Source: Desulfurellaceae bacterium bin18
GTDB lineage: Bacteria > Desulfobacterota > Binatia > Bin18
NCBI GenBank assembly: GCA_002238415.1
Contig: MPMI01000016.1
Span: forward strand, 1 to 64,000
Reading direction: 5' to 3'
DNA: 64,000 nt
The translations under genes were made by a program, and so were the position numbers. Of this stretch, positions 1 through 8,728 are shown one piece after another (position 1 is the first letter of the stretch; the number at the start of each line of letters is the position of its first letter). The notes below the pieces were generated by a model, which made no database searches, was not told the origin of the DNA, and saw only the letters and a list, made by a program, of their open reading frames with translations.

Positions 1-1023
1 GCAAGCGTTGTTCCACCGGATCAATTCCTCAGGGACATTCGTGACGGTTTCGAGAAATTCTGCCATGACGTGTGGGAGCTGTTTCCGAGGCCGTACGAGC
101 CACTCTATAACCCGAAGGTCTTGGAACTCGACGAATTCTCGTGCGCCGATCGTATCGCGGAACTGGATCTCACCGATACGCAGCGTATCCAACTCAATTC
201 CTTCATGGCTTTATATGGCGGTGATGTCACCTCAAAATTTGGCTTGCCCGGCATGCTCAAGCTCTACGCAGCCGGCGGCTGGAATTACGACGCCTTCGCC
301 GACGCCGAAACCCACTATCGCATAGAATCTGGCACCCTTGGTCTCATCACGTGCCTCATCGAGGATAGCGGCTGCGAGGTTCGCCTGAACGCAGCCGTTG
401 AACGCATCGAACACAACACCGGTGCGGTTCGTCTTCATACCCAGGACGGAAACGCGGTCAGTGCCAAAGCTGCCGTCATTACTTTACCACTCAATTGCTA
501 TGCCGACGTTGATTTCGATCCCGCCCTCTCGCTCGCGAAGCAAAACTGGATCAACGAGGGCATGATCTCGAAGGGGGCGAAGTTGTTCGTGCACTTGCGC
601 GAGAACCTGGGCCGCGTATTTGCGTTCTGCGACGAAGCGCGGCCGTTGAACTGGGTGCAAACGCTCGCTTACGGCGATGACGTCGGCACGATTCTCTCTG
701 TCACCGTGGCCCGCGCATCGACCATCGATGTGGACGACGAAGCGCAAATCACCACCGAAGTGCGCCGCCTGTTCGGCGACGTCGACGTGATCGACACATG
801 CGGCTACGACTGGGCAGCAGATCCTTTTGCGCGCGGCGCATGGCCCGCGTACAGCGTTGGACAACTCAGCCGCTTGCCGGATCTGCAGCAGCCTGAAGGC
901 CGTCTCTTCTTCGGGGGCTCAATCACCGCTAACGGCTGGCACGAGTTTATCGACGGCGCGATAGAGAGTGGCCTACGCACCGCGCGCGAGGTGCAAATAT
1001 TGCTCGGCGGTGACGGCTCATGA
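1..1023 (+). CDS. Flavin-containing amine oxidase, C-terminal part (5' partial)
   Basis: The reading frame is open from the first base of the window, so the N-terminal FAD-binding Rossmann motif lies outside. The visible part has the layout of the amine oxidase family: a middle substrate domain, then a C-terminal FAD-contacting segment. That segment reads GRLFFGGSITANGWHEFIDG and continues into AIESGLRTAREV, which is the family signature around the isoalloxazine ring. Such enzymes oxidise primary or secondary amines to imines with release of hydrogen peroxide; the substrate cannot be told here. The next gene downstream is a broken luciferase-like monooxygenase in the same direction. The family call is secure from the C-terminal block; the specific function is unknown. 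Confidence 0.82.
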   Translation, partial: ASVVPPDQFLRDIRDGFEKFCHDVWELFPRPYEPLYNPKVLELDEFSCADRIAELDLTDTQRIQLNSFMALYGGDVTSKFGLPGMLKLYAAGGWNYDAFADAETHYRIESGTLGLITCLIEDSGCEVRLNAAVERIEHNTGAVRLHTQDGNAVSAKAAVITLPLNCYADVDFDPALSLAKQNWINEGMISKGAKLFVHLRENLGRVFAFCDEARPLNWVQTLAYGDDVGTILSVTVARASTIDVDDEAQITTEVRRLFGDVDVIDTCGYDWAADPFARGAWPAYSVGQLSRLPDLQQPEGRLFFGGSITANGWHEFIDGAIESGLRTAREVQILLGGDGS

Positions 1024-1106
1024 GCGAGCGTCCGTACGCGAATGCGATGACCCACAAAAGAATGATACGCTGCGGCTAATTGCTTCCCGACCACGAGGTC
1101 CGAGAC

Positions 1107-2250
1107 ATGAAATTCACCATACTCGCGATCCCGTTCATGCGCAGCCATGGTGAAGAAATCGGCATGGCCGGGCGCGATCCTGCGCGATTTTAGGCCACGC
1201 TGGGTAAAGTGAAGGACCAGATGGTGTTTGCCGAGTCGCTCGGTTTCAACGGCTTCTGCCTCACAGAGCATCACATGCAGATAGAGGGTGTCGAGGCGAC
1301 GACAAATCCGATCATGTGGGACATGTATGTTGCACAGCACACCGAGACCATGCGCGTCGGCCAGCTCGGCATGAACCTGACTGCCATGAACCCGATCAAG
1401 GTGGCTGAAGACATTGCCATGCTCGATCAGATGACAGGCGGCCGCGCATTCGCTGGTTTCTCTCGCGGCAACACGCCGCGCTGGACCGCGACGATGGGGC
1501 AGCATCTCGACATCACCTCCGCCGAATCCGATCGCTCGGAAGCCGATCAACGGAATCGGCGAGCGCTGTACGAAAACTGGGCGCTGGTGAAGTCTCTCTG
1601 GACTGACGACCTCACCGCGCACGATGGCGAATTCTGGAAATTCCCGCTGCCGGTGGAATGGGAATTCGGCCCCACCTCACGCTGGGCGCCGGATCAAGTC
1701 GATGCCGGAGGCGTCCTCAGACGCGGTAGCATCACGCCGCGCCCATTGCAGCAGCCGCATCCGCCGATATATGCCCCATTCAGCTATTCGATGGAGACCG
1801 CGCGCTTTTGGGGTAGAGTAAGGTGCCAAGATGGTCAACTTCGTGCGTTAGGAGAAAGAGGAATTCATCCCGCTCGTGATCGATAACTGTATCGAGGCCG
1901 CCGCAGAAGTTGGAAAAACGGTTCAGGCGAAAGACGTTCTCGCCCTCGGCGGTATGCTGGTTATGGGTGACACGCCCGCGGAGAGCAAGCGCTATCACGG
2001 CATGTTCCAAGATTTATGGCAACTCGCCTACGACGCACCGCCATACCACGTGCCGGTCGGGCGGTTGTGGACGAGATCGCGCCGGGAAGTCCAGGATGAC
2101 GTCCTGCGGGTGATTGACAAGTTCGAACTCGATGAGATCTTCATCTGGCACCATATCGGATTTTTCGGTGACGAGTTGGAACGCGCTGCGCTCAATGCGT
2201 TTGCGGAAGCAGTGATCGAGCCGCTACGGAAACAAGGTAGGGCGGCGTAA
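1107..2250 (+). pseudogene. Decayed luciferase-like flavin monooxygenase
   Basis: An ATG at 1107 opens a frame that meets an in-frame TAG at 1194-1196. It resumes as a clear luciferase-like monooxygenase (GFNGFCLTEHH, DQMTGGRAFAGFSRGNTPRW, QPHPPIYAPFSYS). The frame shifts by one near 1800-1830, and in the new frame there is another TAG just before EKEEFIPLVIDN. The C-terminal part then runs intact to 2250. Two stops plus a frameshift in one gene point to a pseudogene, or less likely to several sequencing errors. Intact members are about 370-400 aa FMN-dependent alkanal-type monooxygenases. No other gene fits this span; long reverse-strand frames here are antisense shadows. Confidence 0.75.
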
Positions 2251-2436
2251 TTTCGGAAAATCGCATTCGCTGTGTCCGTATCAAGAAAGGGGACGTTGCC
2301 TGTTTCTTCAGGTTTTAGAAAATTCCCCTGCTCAGCTTTGCGGATATTCTCTGCCCGAACCGGCCTCGGGAAGGCTGGCAGCCGCGTAAGGCGACTCTCA
2401 TTCGACCTCATACTGGGTGAAGTGCATACTCATTTT

Positions 2437-2451
2437 CGATAACTTGACAAT
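2437..2451 (+). repeat. Left copy of a 15-bp inverted repeat flanking the AidB-like gene
   Basis: CGATAACTTGACAAT lies 57 bases beyond the stop of the acyl-CoA dehydrogenase gene. Its reverse complement with one mismatch lies 46 bases upstream of that gene's start (4193-4207). The two arms therefore bracket one compositionally distinct gene. Confidence 0.5.
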
Positions 2452-2508
2452 GCGTACAGGGCGCTTGCCGGCGTCCCGAAACGACCGGGGTTCCGCGCGG
2501 CTCCGTCG

Positions 2509-4146
2509 TCACTTCGAGGGGACAGCCCGACCGGCGATGGCACGCAGCCGGCTGTCGGCCGGCAGAGTGCCCAGCTCGCTTCCCCAGTCACCTTCCAGGC
2601 GGGATCGCAGGTACATCTCGGTCACCCCATCGTCGCCGTGACGAACCATAAGGGTGGCGGCCCAGGCTACGGCCAACTGCTCGACCAGGCGACGTGCATC
2701 GACCTCTTCGTGAGGCAGGCGGGCCAAGGCATCCCCGACCTCCCGCACGACTCGGTCGACCCGGGGGTCGAGCCCATCCGCCAGTGCAAGCTCAGCTCCG
2801 AAGGCGTCGACCACCTCGGGGTTTCGGGACAGGGCGCGGAGCACGTCGAGGGCGATCACGTTGCCCGAGCCCTCCCAGATAGAGTTCAGCGGAGCCTCGC
2901 GGTAGAGCCGGGGCAGGATCGACTCCTCCACGTAGCCGTTGCCGCCCACGCACTCAAGCGCCTCCCGGACCACCGGGGTCGAGCGCTTCGTGATCCAGTA
3001 CTTGGCCACGGCAGCACCAATCCGAGCCAGCGCCGCCTCTCCGGAATCGATCGGGGCACGCTCGAAGGCGCCGGAGAGGCGGACGTCGAGCAGGATGGCC
3101 GCTTCGGTCTCGATCTCCAGGTCCGCCAGCACGTTCTGCATCAGGGGCTTGTCGATCAGGGTGGCACCGAAGGCGGCCCGATGGGCCACGTGCCATGCGG
3201 CCTGGCTTACGGCCTGGCGCATGAGGGCGACGGCCCAGGTGGTGCAGTCGAGACGGGTGCCGGCCACCATGTCGATGATCGTGGGCACCCCCCGGCCCTC
3301 CTCGCCGACCAACCAAGCGGTGGCGTCGACCAACTCCATCTCGCTCGATGCGTTCGACCGGTTCCCGAGCTTGTCCTTCAGTCGCATCAGGTGGAGCCCG
3401 TTCCGGGTTCCGTCGGGTCGGATTCTCGGCACCAAGAAGCAGGACAGTCCGCCCGGGGCGTAGGCCAGGGTCAGGAAGCCATCGCACATGGGCGCGGACA
3501 CGAACCACTTGGAGCCATTGACTCGATACAGGCCTCCCGGACCACCGCCCTCGACCGGCTCCGCCGACGAGGTGTTGGCTCGCACGTCGGAGCCACCTTG
3601 ACGCTCGGTCATTGACATCCCCAACAGCACGCCACCCTTGTCGACGATCGGAGCCAGCTCCGGTTCGTAGGTACGGGAACGCAGCTTGGGCCCCCACAGG
3701 GCGGCTAGGTCGGGCTGATGCTCCAGGGTGTAGAGTGCGGCTCCAGTCATGGAGATCGGACAGGCATGGCCCACCTCGGCCTGGGTCATCAACAGCATGG
3801 CCGCGTTGCGGCGCACGAGCTCCCCGTCTCCGGGGGCGCCTCCGTAGTGGCGACAGTGCAGCCCCTCCGACACCGACAGCTCCAGGAGAGCGTGGTACGC
3901 CGGGTGGTAGCGGACCTCGTCGATCCGCTCGCCGAAACGATCATGGGTCACGAGCTCCGGCTCGTGGCGGTTGGCCTGGTGGCCCCAGTCGGCCACCTCG
4001 GCGGATCCCACGCGTCGTCCGAAGGCGGCCAGCTCATCCAGCCCCTTCGGGCCTCCCTCGCGCTCGACCGCTGACGCGAGCACCGGGTCCGAGGTGAAGG
4101 GATCGTAGGACTCGAGGGGCGGGGGCTGGTTGGCCGAGGTGCTCAC
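2509..4146 (-). CDS. AidB-type acyl-CoA dehydrogenase
   Basis: A flavin acyl-CoA dehydrogenase of the AidB branch, 545 aa. The N-terminus (NQPPPLESYDPFTSDPVL) is typical of AidB. Further marks are MTERQGGSDVRANTS, RLKDKLGNRSNASSEMEL and a C-terminal ECVGGNGYVEE followed by LPRLYREAPLNSIWEGSGN. AidB relatives bind FAD and protect DNA or dehydrogenate branched acyl-CoAs; which applies here is not visible. I place the start at GTG 4146 because the family N-terminus begins there, although the frame is open further upstream. No Shine-Dalgarno sequence precedes it, so it may be leaderless. G+C is visibly higher than in the neighbours, and inverted repeats flank the gene. Both suggest horizontal acquisition, perhaps from an actinobacterium-like donor. 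Confidence 0.88.
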   Translation of the reverse strand: MSTSANQPPPLESYDPFTSDPVLASAVEREGGPKGLDELAAFGRRVGSAEVADWGHQANRHEPELVTHDRFGERIDEVRYHPAYHALLELSVSEGLHCRHYGGAPGDGELVRRNAAMLLMTQAEVGHACPISMTGAALYTLEHQPDLAALWGPKLRSRTYEPELAPIVDKGGVLLGMSMTERQGGSDVRANTSSAEPVEGGGPGGLYRVNGSKWFVSAPMCDGFLTLAYAPGGLSCFLVPRIRPDGTRNGLHLMRLKDKLGNRSNASSEMELVDATAWLVGEEGRGVPTIIDMVAGTRLDCTTWAVALMRQAVSQAAWHVAHRAAFGATLIDKPLMQNVLADLEIETEAAILLDVRLSGAFERAPIDSGEAALARIGAAVAKYWITKRSTPVVREALECVGGNGYVEESILPRLYREAPLNSIWEGSGNVIALDVLRALSRNPEVVDAFGAELALADGLDPRVDRVVREVGDALARLPHEEVDARRLVEQLAVAWAATLMVRHGDDGVTEMYLRSRLEGDWGSELGTLPADSRLRAIAGRAVPSK

Positions 4147-4160
4147 GGCCGGACTGTAAC

Positions 4161-4176
4161 CTCGTCGACTGACGAG
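4161..4176. promoter_or_regulatory. Operator-like palindrome upstream of the AidB-like gene
   Basis: CTCGTC-GACT-GACGAG is a perfect 6-bp inverted repeat with a 4-base spacer, 14 bases upstream of the GTG start at 4146. Its position suits a repressor binding site. No regulator gene is adjacent, so the binding protein is unknown. Confidence 0.4.
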
Positions 4177-4189
4177 TGCAAGGGTCGCG

Positions 4190-4205
4190 GGTATTGTCAA
4201 CTTAT
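4190..4205 (-). repeat. Right copy of the TTGACA-centred repeat (arm 1)
   Basis: On the minus strand this reads ATAAGTTGACAATACC. It is the inverted partner of 2437-2451, and it also pairs head-to-head with 4238-4253 (14 of 16 bases). Confidence 0.5.
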
Positions 4206-4207
4206 CG

Positions 4208-4611
4208 TTCTCTTGTGAAGGCAAACTCCTTAATTCAATAATTTGACAGTACCATGGTCGTACAACAGAAATAGGAATTGTATCACTCTCAAGAGGGGTC
4301 AAACACGCTCGCACTGACCCAGCGTGTTTTTCTTAGCTACTTCGCCACCTGGCTTTCAGCAGGGTCGCTCACTCCAACTTCAGCTCCGCTCTTTGCTAAA
4401 ACAGCTACTAAAGCCTTGGACGACTCCGGGGCTTATAGCCCCACACAGAGAGGACTACGCGGGACTTTCGCCTTGATTTTTTTGAGCTGACTCCAAGACA
4501 ACTCCGAAACCTCAACTTTCTGCGTAAATCCGCTCGCTGGTCCTTTCTCTTGATCTCTGCCTGCTTCAAGGGGTAGGAGTACAGGTGTCCAAGAAGAAGG
4601 AGGATCTGAGC
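4208..4611. other. Non-coding stretch between the AidB-like gene and the molybdenum hydroxylase operon
   Basis: No convincing gene is seen here. The stretch contains the third copy of the TTGACA-centred repeat (4238-4253) and a hairpin GGGGCT-TAT-AGCCCC at 4428-4442. It has short unconserved reading frames on both strands and the Shine-Dalgarno sequence of the next operon near 4598. Base composition is lower in G+C than both flanks, which fits remnant mobile or recombined DNA, but no transposase fragment could be recognised. Confidence 0.4.
4238..4253 (+). repeat. Third copy of the TTGACA-centred repeat (arm 2)
   Basis: ATAATTTGACAGTACC is an inverted partner, with 14 of 16 bases matching, of 4190-4205; 32 bases separate the arms. 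Together they could form a hairpin, a divergent promoter pair, or the end of a small mobile unit. Confidence 0.4.
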
Positions 4612-5478
4612 GTGGATGCATTCGAGTACGCTGCTCCGCAGAATCTACAAGACGCCGTGGCCTTGCTGGCCGAGGCAAGTGGGGAGGCCCGACCCCTGGC
4701 GGGCGGGACCGACCTCATTGCCCAGATGAAGGAGAATCGCCGGAGCCCGTCTCTGGTCGTTGACGTTAAAAAAATTCCCGAGCTCAATGTCCTCTCCTAT
4801 GAGGCCGGGCTCCGCATTGGTGCGGCCGTGTCGTGTACGCAGATCGCAGAGTTCGAGCCGGTGCGCGTCCACTACCCGGCCCTAGCCGAGGCCTGCGCCC
4901 TGATCGGTTCGTATCAAATACAGAACCGCGCCGCGCTGGGCGGCAACTTTTGCAACGCCGCTCCATCCGCAGATGCCGTTCCGCCGGCGATAGCATATGG
5001 AGCAGCGCTGGTGATCGCCGGGCCAAACGGACAGCGGGAGATTCCGGCAGAGGATTTTTTTGTTGGGCCGGGTCAGACTGTACTGGAAAAAGGCGAGGTC
5101 CTGGTCGAGATTGTGCTGCCGTCGCCCCCGCCCCATTCCGGCGCGGCCTATCTGCGTTTTATCCCACGCGAAGAGATGGATATTGCGGTGGCTGGGGTGG
5201 GTTCGTTTGTCCAGCTCAGCCCGGACGCTCGTACCTGTGGGCAGGCTCGCATCGTGCTTGCCGCAGTGGCCCCCACTCCCGTCCGGGCAAAGGAGGCCGA
5301 GGCGTTTTTAACTGGGCGGGCTTTGGATGAGACAACGCTTGCTCAGGCCGGGGAGCTGGCGTCCCAGGCCGCCAGCCCGATCTCCGATGTGCGTGGTTCG
5401 GCGGCCTATCGGATTGAATTGGTGAAGGTGCTGACGCGGCGCACGCTGGGCATGGCGCTGGAGAGAGCGAGAGGGTAA
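4612..5478 (+). CDS. Molybdenum hydroxylase FAD-binding (medium) subunit, CoxM-like
   Basis: FAD subunit of a xanthine-dehydrogenase-family enzyme, about 288 aa. It carries electrons from the 2Fe-2S subunit to an external acceptor. The FAD-binding signatures are RPLAGGTDLIAQM near the N-terminus and IQNRAALGGNFCNAAPSAD about 100 residues later. I choose GTG 4612 over the longer frame starting at GTG 4585 because AAGGAGG (4598-4604) lies seven bases upstream of 4612. The resulting N-terminus (DAFEYAAPQNLQDAVALL) also matches the family. It is the first gene of a medium-small-large operon, five bases before the next gene. Its substrate is set by the large subunit and is unknown. Confidence 0.88.
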   Translation: MDAFEYAAPQNLQDAVALLAEASGEARPLAGGTDLIAQMKENRRSPSLVVDVKKIPELNVLSYEAGLRIGAAVSCTQIAEFEPVRVHYPALAEACALIGSYQIQNRAALGGNFCNAAPSADAVPPAIAYGAALVIAGPNGQREIPAEDFFVGPGQTVLEKGEVLVEIVLPSPPPHSGAAYLRFIPREEMDIAVAGVGSFVQLSPDARTCGQARIVLAAVAPTPVRAKEAEAFLTGRALDETTLAQAGELASQAASPISDVRGSAAYRIELVKVLTRRTLGMALERARG

Positions 5479-5483
5479 CCATC

Positions 5484-5960
5484 ATGAGACAGGCGATTGA
5501 ACTGAACGTCAACGGCGAGCCGCACGACGCGCTGGTCGATAGCCGTGAAACGCTGCTGGACACCTTGCGTTACAAGCTGGGCCATATGGGGCCCAAGGAG
5601 GGCTGTGGCAATGGCAACTGCGGAGCCTGCACGGTCGTCCTGAACGGCGCGGTCGTCAATGCCTGCCTCGTGTTCGCGGTAGAAGCCGCAGGCGCGGACG
5701 TGACTACAGTCGAAGGGGTTGCAGCTGAGGGCAACCTCCACCCCGTGCAGCAGGCTTTTATTGAACACGGGGCCTTGCAGTGCGGGTTTTGTACGCCAGG
5801 TTTTATCATGTCGGCCAAGGCATTATTGGAGCGCAACCCGAACCCGAGTGAACCGGAGATTCGTCTGGCGATCTCCGGTAACCTGTGTCGCTGCACGGGC
5901 TATGACAAAATTGTTCGCGCGATTCAGGCCGCGTCGCAGGCACTTTCACAGACCGCCTAA
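5484..5960 (+). CDS. Molybdenum hydroxylase [2Fe-2S] (small) subunit, CoxS-like
   Basis: A 158-aa iron-sulfur subunit. An N-terminal plant-ferredoxin-type cluster is bound by GCGNGNCGACT and a further downstream cysteine. A C-terminal helical cluster is bound by QCGFCTPGF and NLCRCTGY. These two clusters relay electrons from the Mo site to FAD. Start and stop sit tightly between the medium and large subunit genes (gaps of 5 and 11 bases), so the three are co-transcribed. Length and all eight cluster cysteines are normal. The family is certain; the physiological substrate is not. Confidence 0.92.
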   Translation: MRQAIELNVNGEPHDALVDSRETLLDTLRYKLGHMGPKEGCGNGNCGACTVVLNGAVVNACLVFAVEAAGADVTTVEGVAAEGNLHPVQQAFIEHGALQCGFCTPGFIMSAKALLERNPNPSEPEIRLAISGNLCRCTGYDKIVRAIQAASQALSQTA

Positions 5961-5971
5961 GGAGGGACAGC

Positions 5972-8272
5972 ATGGCTGAGTATAGTGTGATTGGAACGTC
6001 TTTGGCCAAAGTTGACGCCCCGGAGCGGGTCACGGGCAAGGCGACCTATGGGGCCGATCTCGATCTGCCCGGCATGCTGTGGGCGAAACTCGTCCGTAGC
6101 CCGCATGCCCACGCCCGCATCAAGCAGATTGGTACCAGCCGGGCCAAAGCGCTGCCCGGCGTGAAAGCCGTCATTACCGCCCACGACCTGCCACCCCTGC
6201 CAAAAGGGGCGACCGCCCCCCTGGTGGGGGAAGTCAGCATCGACATGAGCGCCATCCGCGAGATTGTCATGGCCTCGGACAAAGTTCGCTATCATGGTCA
6301 GGTCGTAGCCGCGGTGGCCGCTACCGATCCGTTTATTGCCGAGGAGGCGGCCGGCTTGGTTGACGTCGACTACGAACCTCTGCCGGTCGTGGAAGACGTG
6401 CTCCAGGCTATGCAGCCGGACGCCCCGCTCGTGCACGAAGACCTGCACACCCTCGAAGAGGCGACCCAGGAAAAATCCGGCCAACCGAGTAATGTTTCTA
6501 CCCATATGGTCTATACCCGGGGCGATGTTGAGGCCGGGTTTGCAGCCGCCGATGCGGTTGTTGAGAAAACGTATACGACCCAGATGGTTCACCAGGGGTA
6601 TCTGGAACCCCAGGCCTGCGCCGCGCGGATCGAGCCTAACGGCAAGGTCACCTTATGGACCTCGGCCCAGGGACATTTCACCGTTCGGACCCAACTCGTG
6701 ACCTTGCTCGGTCTCCCGGCCAGCCAACTGAAAGTCGTACCCATGGAGATCGGGGGCGGATTCGGCGGCAAAGCCCTGGCGCTGTTTGAGCCTACCGCCA
6801 TTGTTCTGGCTCAAAAGACCAGCCGGCCGGTCAAACTCGTAGTCTCCCGGGAAGAGGTGCTACGCGCAACCGGCCCAGGGGCGCCCGCGGTCATCACCGT
6901 GAAAGCCGGCGCCACACAGGACGGAAAGATTACCGCGCTGACGACAACCATGCGCTATGATGCCGGCGCTTTCCCCGGCTCGCCGGTCGCCCGCGGCCTG
7001 CTAGTGGGTTTAGCTCCGTATAAGCTGGACAATATGGTCGCCGAAGGGTTTGACGTGCTGACCAACAAGCCCCGCGTTCAAGCCTACCGCGCCCCTGGCG
7101 GCACGCCGGCGGCCTTTGCGGTTGAAGCCCTGATGGATGCCCTGGCGGCTGAGATCCACGTCGACCCGCTGGCGTTTCGGCAGAAAAACGCCGCCGAAGA
7201 AGGCGATACCCTGCCCCTGGGTATGCCACTCAATCGCATCGGCCTGACCCAGATGCTGAAACAGATTGAGACGCATCCGTGCTGGACCACGCCGCTGGAG
7301 GGTCCCCACCGCGGTCGGGGACTGGCTCTGGGCTATTGGATCGGCGGCTCTTTCACATCGAGCGCCGAGGTCAAGATCAACCCGGACGCCACCGCCTCCA
7401 TCTTTGTCGGCACCGTGGATCTGACCGGCACCCGCACCACGATTTCCCAAATGGTGGCCGATGAACTCCAGCTTGACCCCCAGGACATCACCATCACAGT
7501 GGGTGATACCGACAGCGCCCCCTTTGCCGACCTGAGCGGTGGCAGCCGGATTACCTACACGATGAGCGCCGCGGCGCATCAAGCCAGTCAGGATGTGTTG
7601 ACCCAACTCAAAGAGCGCGCCGCGGAAAAGCTCAAGGTGTCCATCGCTGAGGTAGAGTATCAGGCAAAACGTTTCTGGGCCAAGGACGATACCCGGAACG
7701 AGGTCAACCTAGCCGAGCTGGCCCGCGAGAGTGTCGCCTGGGGCAGCGGGCCGATTATCGGCAAAGGCAGCACCACCCGGATGCAGCCGGCCCACGCCTA
7801 TGCCGCTCATGTCGCGGATGTTGAGGTTGATCCGGACACGGGCAAGGTGACCATCCTGCGCTATACCTGCTTCCAGGATGTCGGCAAGGCCATCAATCCG
7901 ACCCAGGTTGAAGGTCAGATCCAGGGAGGGGCCGTGCAGGGCATAGGCTGGGCCCTGAACGAAGAATACATTTTCGATAACGGCGAGCTGAAAAATGCCA
8001 GCCTGCTGGACTATCGCTGTCCGGTGGCGCTGGACCTGCCCATGATCGAAACCGTCCTGACTGAGGTCCCAGCCTCCGAAGGCCCCTATGGTCTGCGCGG
8101 AGTGGGCGAAGTGCCCATCGTGCCGCCGGGCGCAGCCCTGGCCAATGCGATCTACCGCGCTACCGGCACTCGGCTGTACGAATTGCCCATGAACCCTGAA
8201 CGGATCTTTTGGGCCACGCGCGGCAATGGGACCAACGGGTCACACGGGGCTAACGGATCAGGTGGGGAGTAG
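5972..8272 (+). CDS. Molybdenum hydroxylase molybdopterin-binding (large) subunit
   Basis: Large catalytic subunit, 766 aa, preceded by AAGGAGG. It has the Mo-pyranopterin fold signatures GGGFGGKALALFEP and YRAPGGTPAAFAVEAL, plus LRGVGEVPIVPPGAALANAI, whose glutamate is the catalytic base of the family. The active-site loop reads AYRAPGG. It is neither the AYxCSFR loop of form I CO dehydrogenase nor the AYRGAGR of form II, so oxidation of CO is unlikely. Hydroxylation of an N-heterocycle, aldehyde or aryl-CoA compound is more probable. There is no signal peptide, so the enzyme is cytoplasmic. The C-terminus carries a short Asn-Gly-rich tail (NGTNGSHGANGSGG), possibly disordered. The gene ends in TAG, showing that TAG is a normal stop in this genome. 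Confidence 0.88.
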   Translation: MAEYSVIGTSLAKVDAPERVTGKATYGADLDLPGMLWAKLVRSPHAHARIKQIGTSRAKALPGVKAVITAHDLPPLPKGATAPLVGEVSIDMSAIREIVMASDKVRYHGQVVAAVAATDPFIAEEAAGLVDVDYEPLPVVEDVLQAMQPDAPLVHEDLHTLEEATQEKSGQPSNVSTHMVYTRGDVEAGFAAADAVVEKTYTTQMVHQGYLEPQACAARIEPNGKVTLWTSAQGHFTVRTQLVTLLGLPASQLKVVPMEIGGGFGGKALALFEPTAIVLAQKTSRPVKLVVSREEVLRATGPGAPAVITVKAGATQDGKITALTTTMRYDAGAFPGSPVARGLLVGLAPYKLDNMVAEGFDVLTNKPRVQAYRAPGGTPAAFAVEALMDALAAEIHVDPLAFRQKNAAEEGDTLPLGMPLNRIGLTQMLKQIETHPCWTTPLEGPHRGRGLALGYWIGGSFTSSAEVKINPDATASIFVGTVDLTGTRTTISQMVADELQLDPQDITITVGDTDSAPFADLSGGSRITYTMSAAAHQASQDVLTQLKERAAEKLKVSIAEVEYQAKRFWAKDDTRNEVNLAELARESVAWGSGPIIGKGSTTRMQPAHAYAAHVADVEVDPDTGKVTILRYTCFQDVGKAINPTQVEGQIQGGAVQGIGWALNEEYIFDNGELKNASLLDYRCPVALDLPMIETVLTEVPASEGPYGLRGVGEVPIVPPGAALANAIYRATGTRLYELPMNPERIFWATRGNGTNGSHGANGSGGE

Positions 8273-8311
8273 TGGTTTGCAGGATTTCTTTAGGAATTGA
8301 TCCGCCGCCCC

Positions 8312-8728
8312 CTAACGTTGAGCTGAAGCCCTGACGTACAGGTGCTGGCCTAGAGCGCCCAGTGCGGCGTCCAATTGGTCCATGCGCGAGTTGTGCTGTA
8401 CGTCCAATACCCGGTCTACCTGTGGGAGGTGCCAGCCGAGGCGACGTGCCAGCTCTGCCTTCCCGATACCCTGCGCCCGCATCTCCCGATACAGCATCAC
8501 CTTGACAGCGGTGAGCGTCGGCAGCACGGCGACCGGACGTCCTTGCGAAGGGAGTGGAATATCCCGGCCGTCATGGATACGGGCCGCTATCGCTTCCTCT
8601 AAGGCATCAACCCCCCGCGCGAGCGCCTCGTCTGTGTCAATTCCAAACGTCGTCAGTTCCGGGAAATCCGGGGACGTCGCGAGCAATGAACCTTCGTCGT
8701 CTTCGAGGACAATAGGATAGGCCAGCAT
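8312..8728 (-). CDS. hicB: HicB-family antitoxin
   Basis: A 138-aa antitoxin. Residues 1-70 form the HicB partial RNase-H-like domain (YPIVLEDDEGSLLATSPDFPE). The C-terminus holds a helix-turn-helix (GIGKAELARRLGWHLPQVDR) that would bind the operon's own promoter. Its start codon overlaps the stop of the upstream hicA by one base (TAATG), so translation is coupled. HicB binds and inhibits the HicA ribonuclease and represses the pair. The pair sits downstream of, and converges with, the molybdenum hydroxylase operon. Confidence 0.85.
   Translation of the reverse strand: MLAYPIVLEDDEGSLLATSPDFPELTTFGIDTDEALARGVDALEEAIAARIHDGRDIPLPSQGRPVAVLPTLTAVKVMLYREMRAQGIGKAELARRLGWHLPQVDRVLDVQHNSRMDQLDAALGALGQHLYVRASAQR

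Noticed and set aside
2638-3615. A 325-codon plus-strand open frame
   Set aside because: It is antisense to the AidB-type gene, arises from high G+C, and encodes no recognisable family.
4585-4611. Earlier GTG start for the CoxM-like gene
   Set aside because: The start at 4612 has a near-perfect AAGGAGG seven bases upstream and a family-like N-terminus; the earlier residues are lysine-rich and unlike homologues.
4433-4678. Minus-strand frame resembling a transposase remnant
   Set aside because: The C-terminal part looked vaguely transposase-like, but no conserved DDE or helix-turn-helix motif could be placed.
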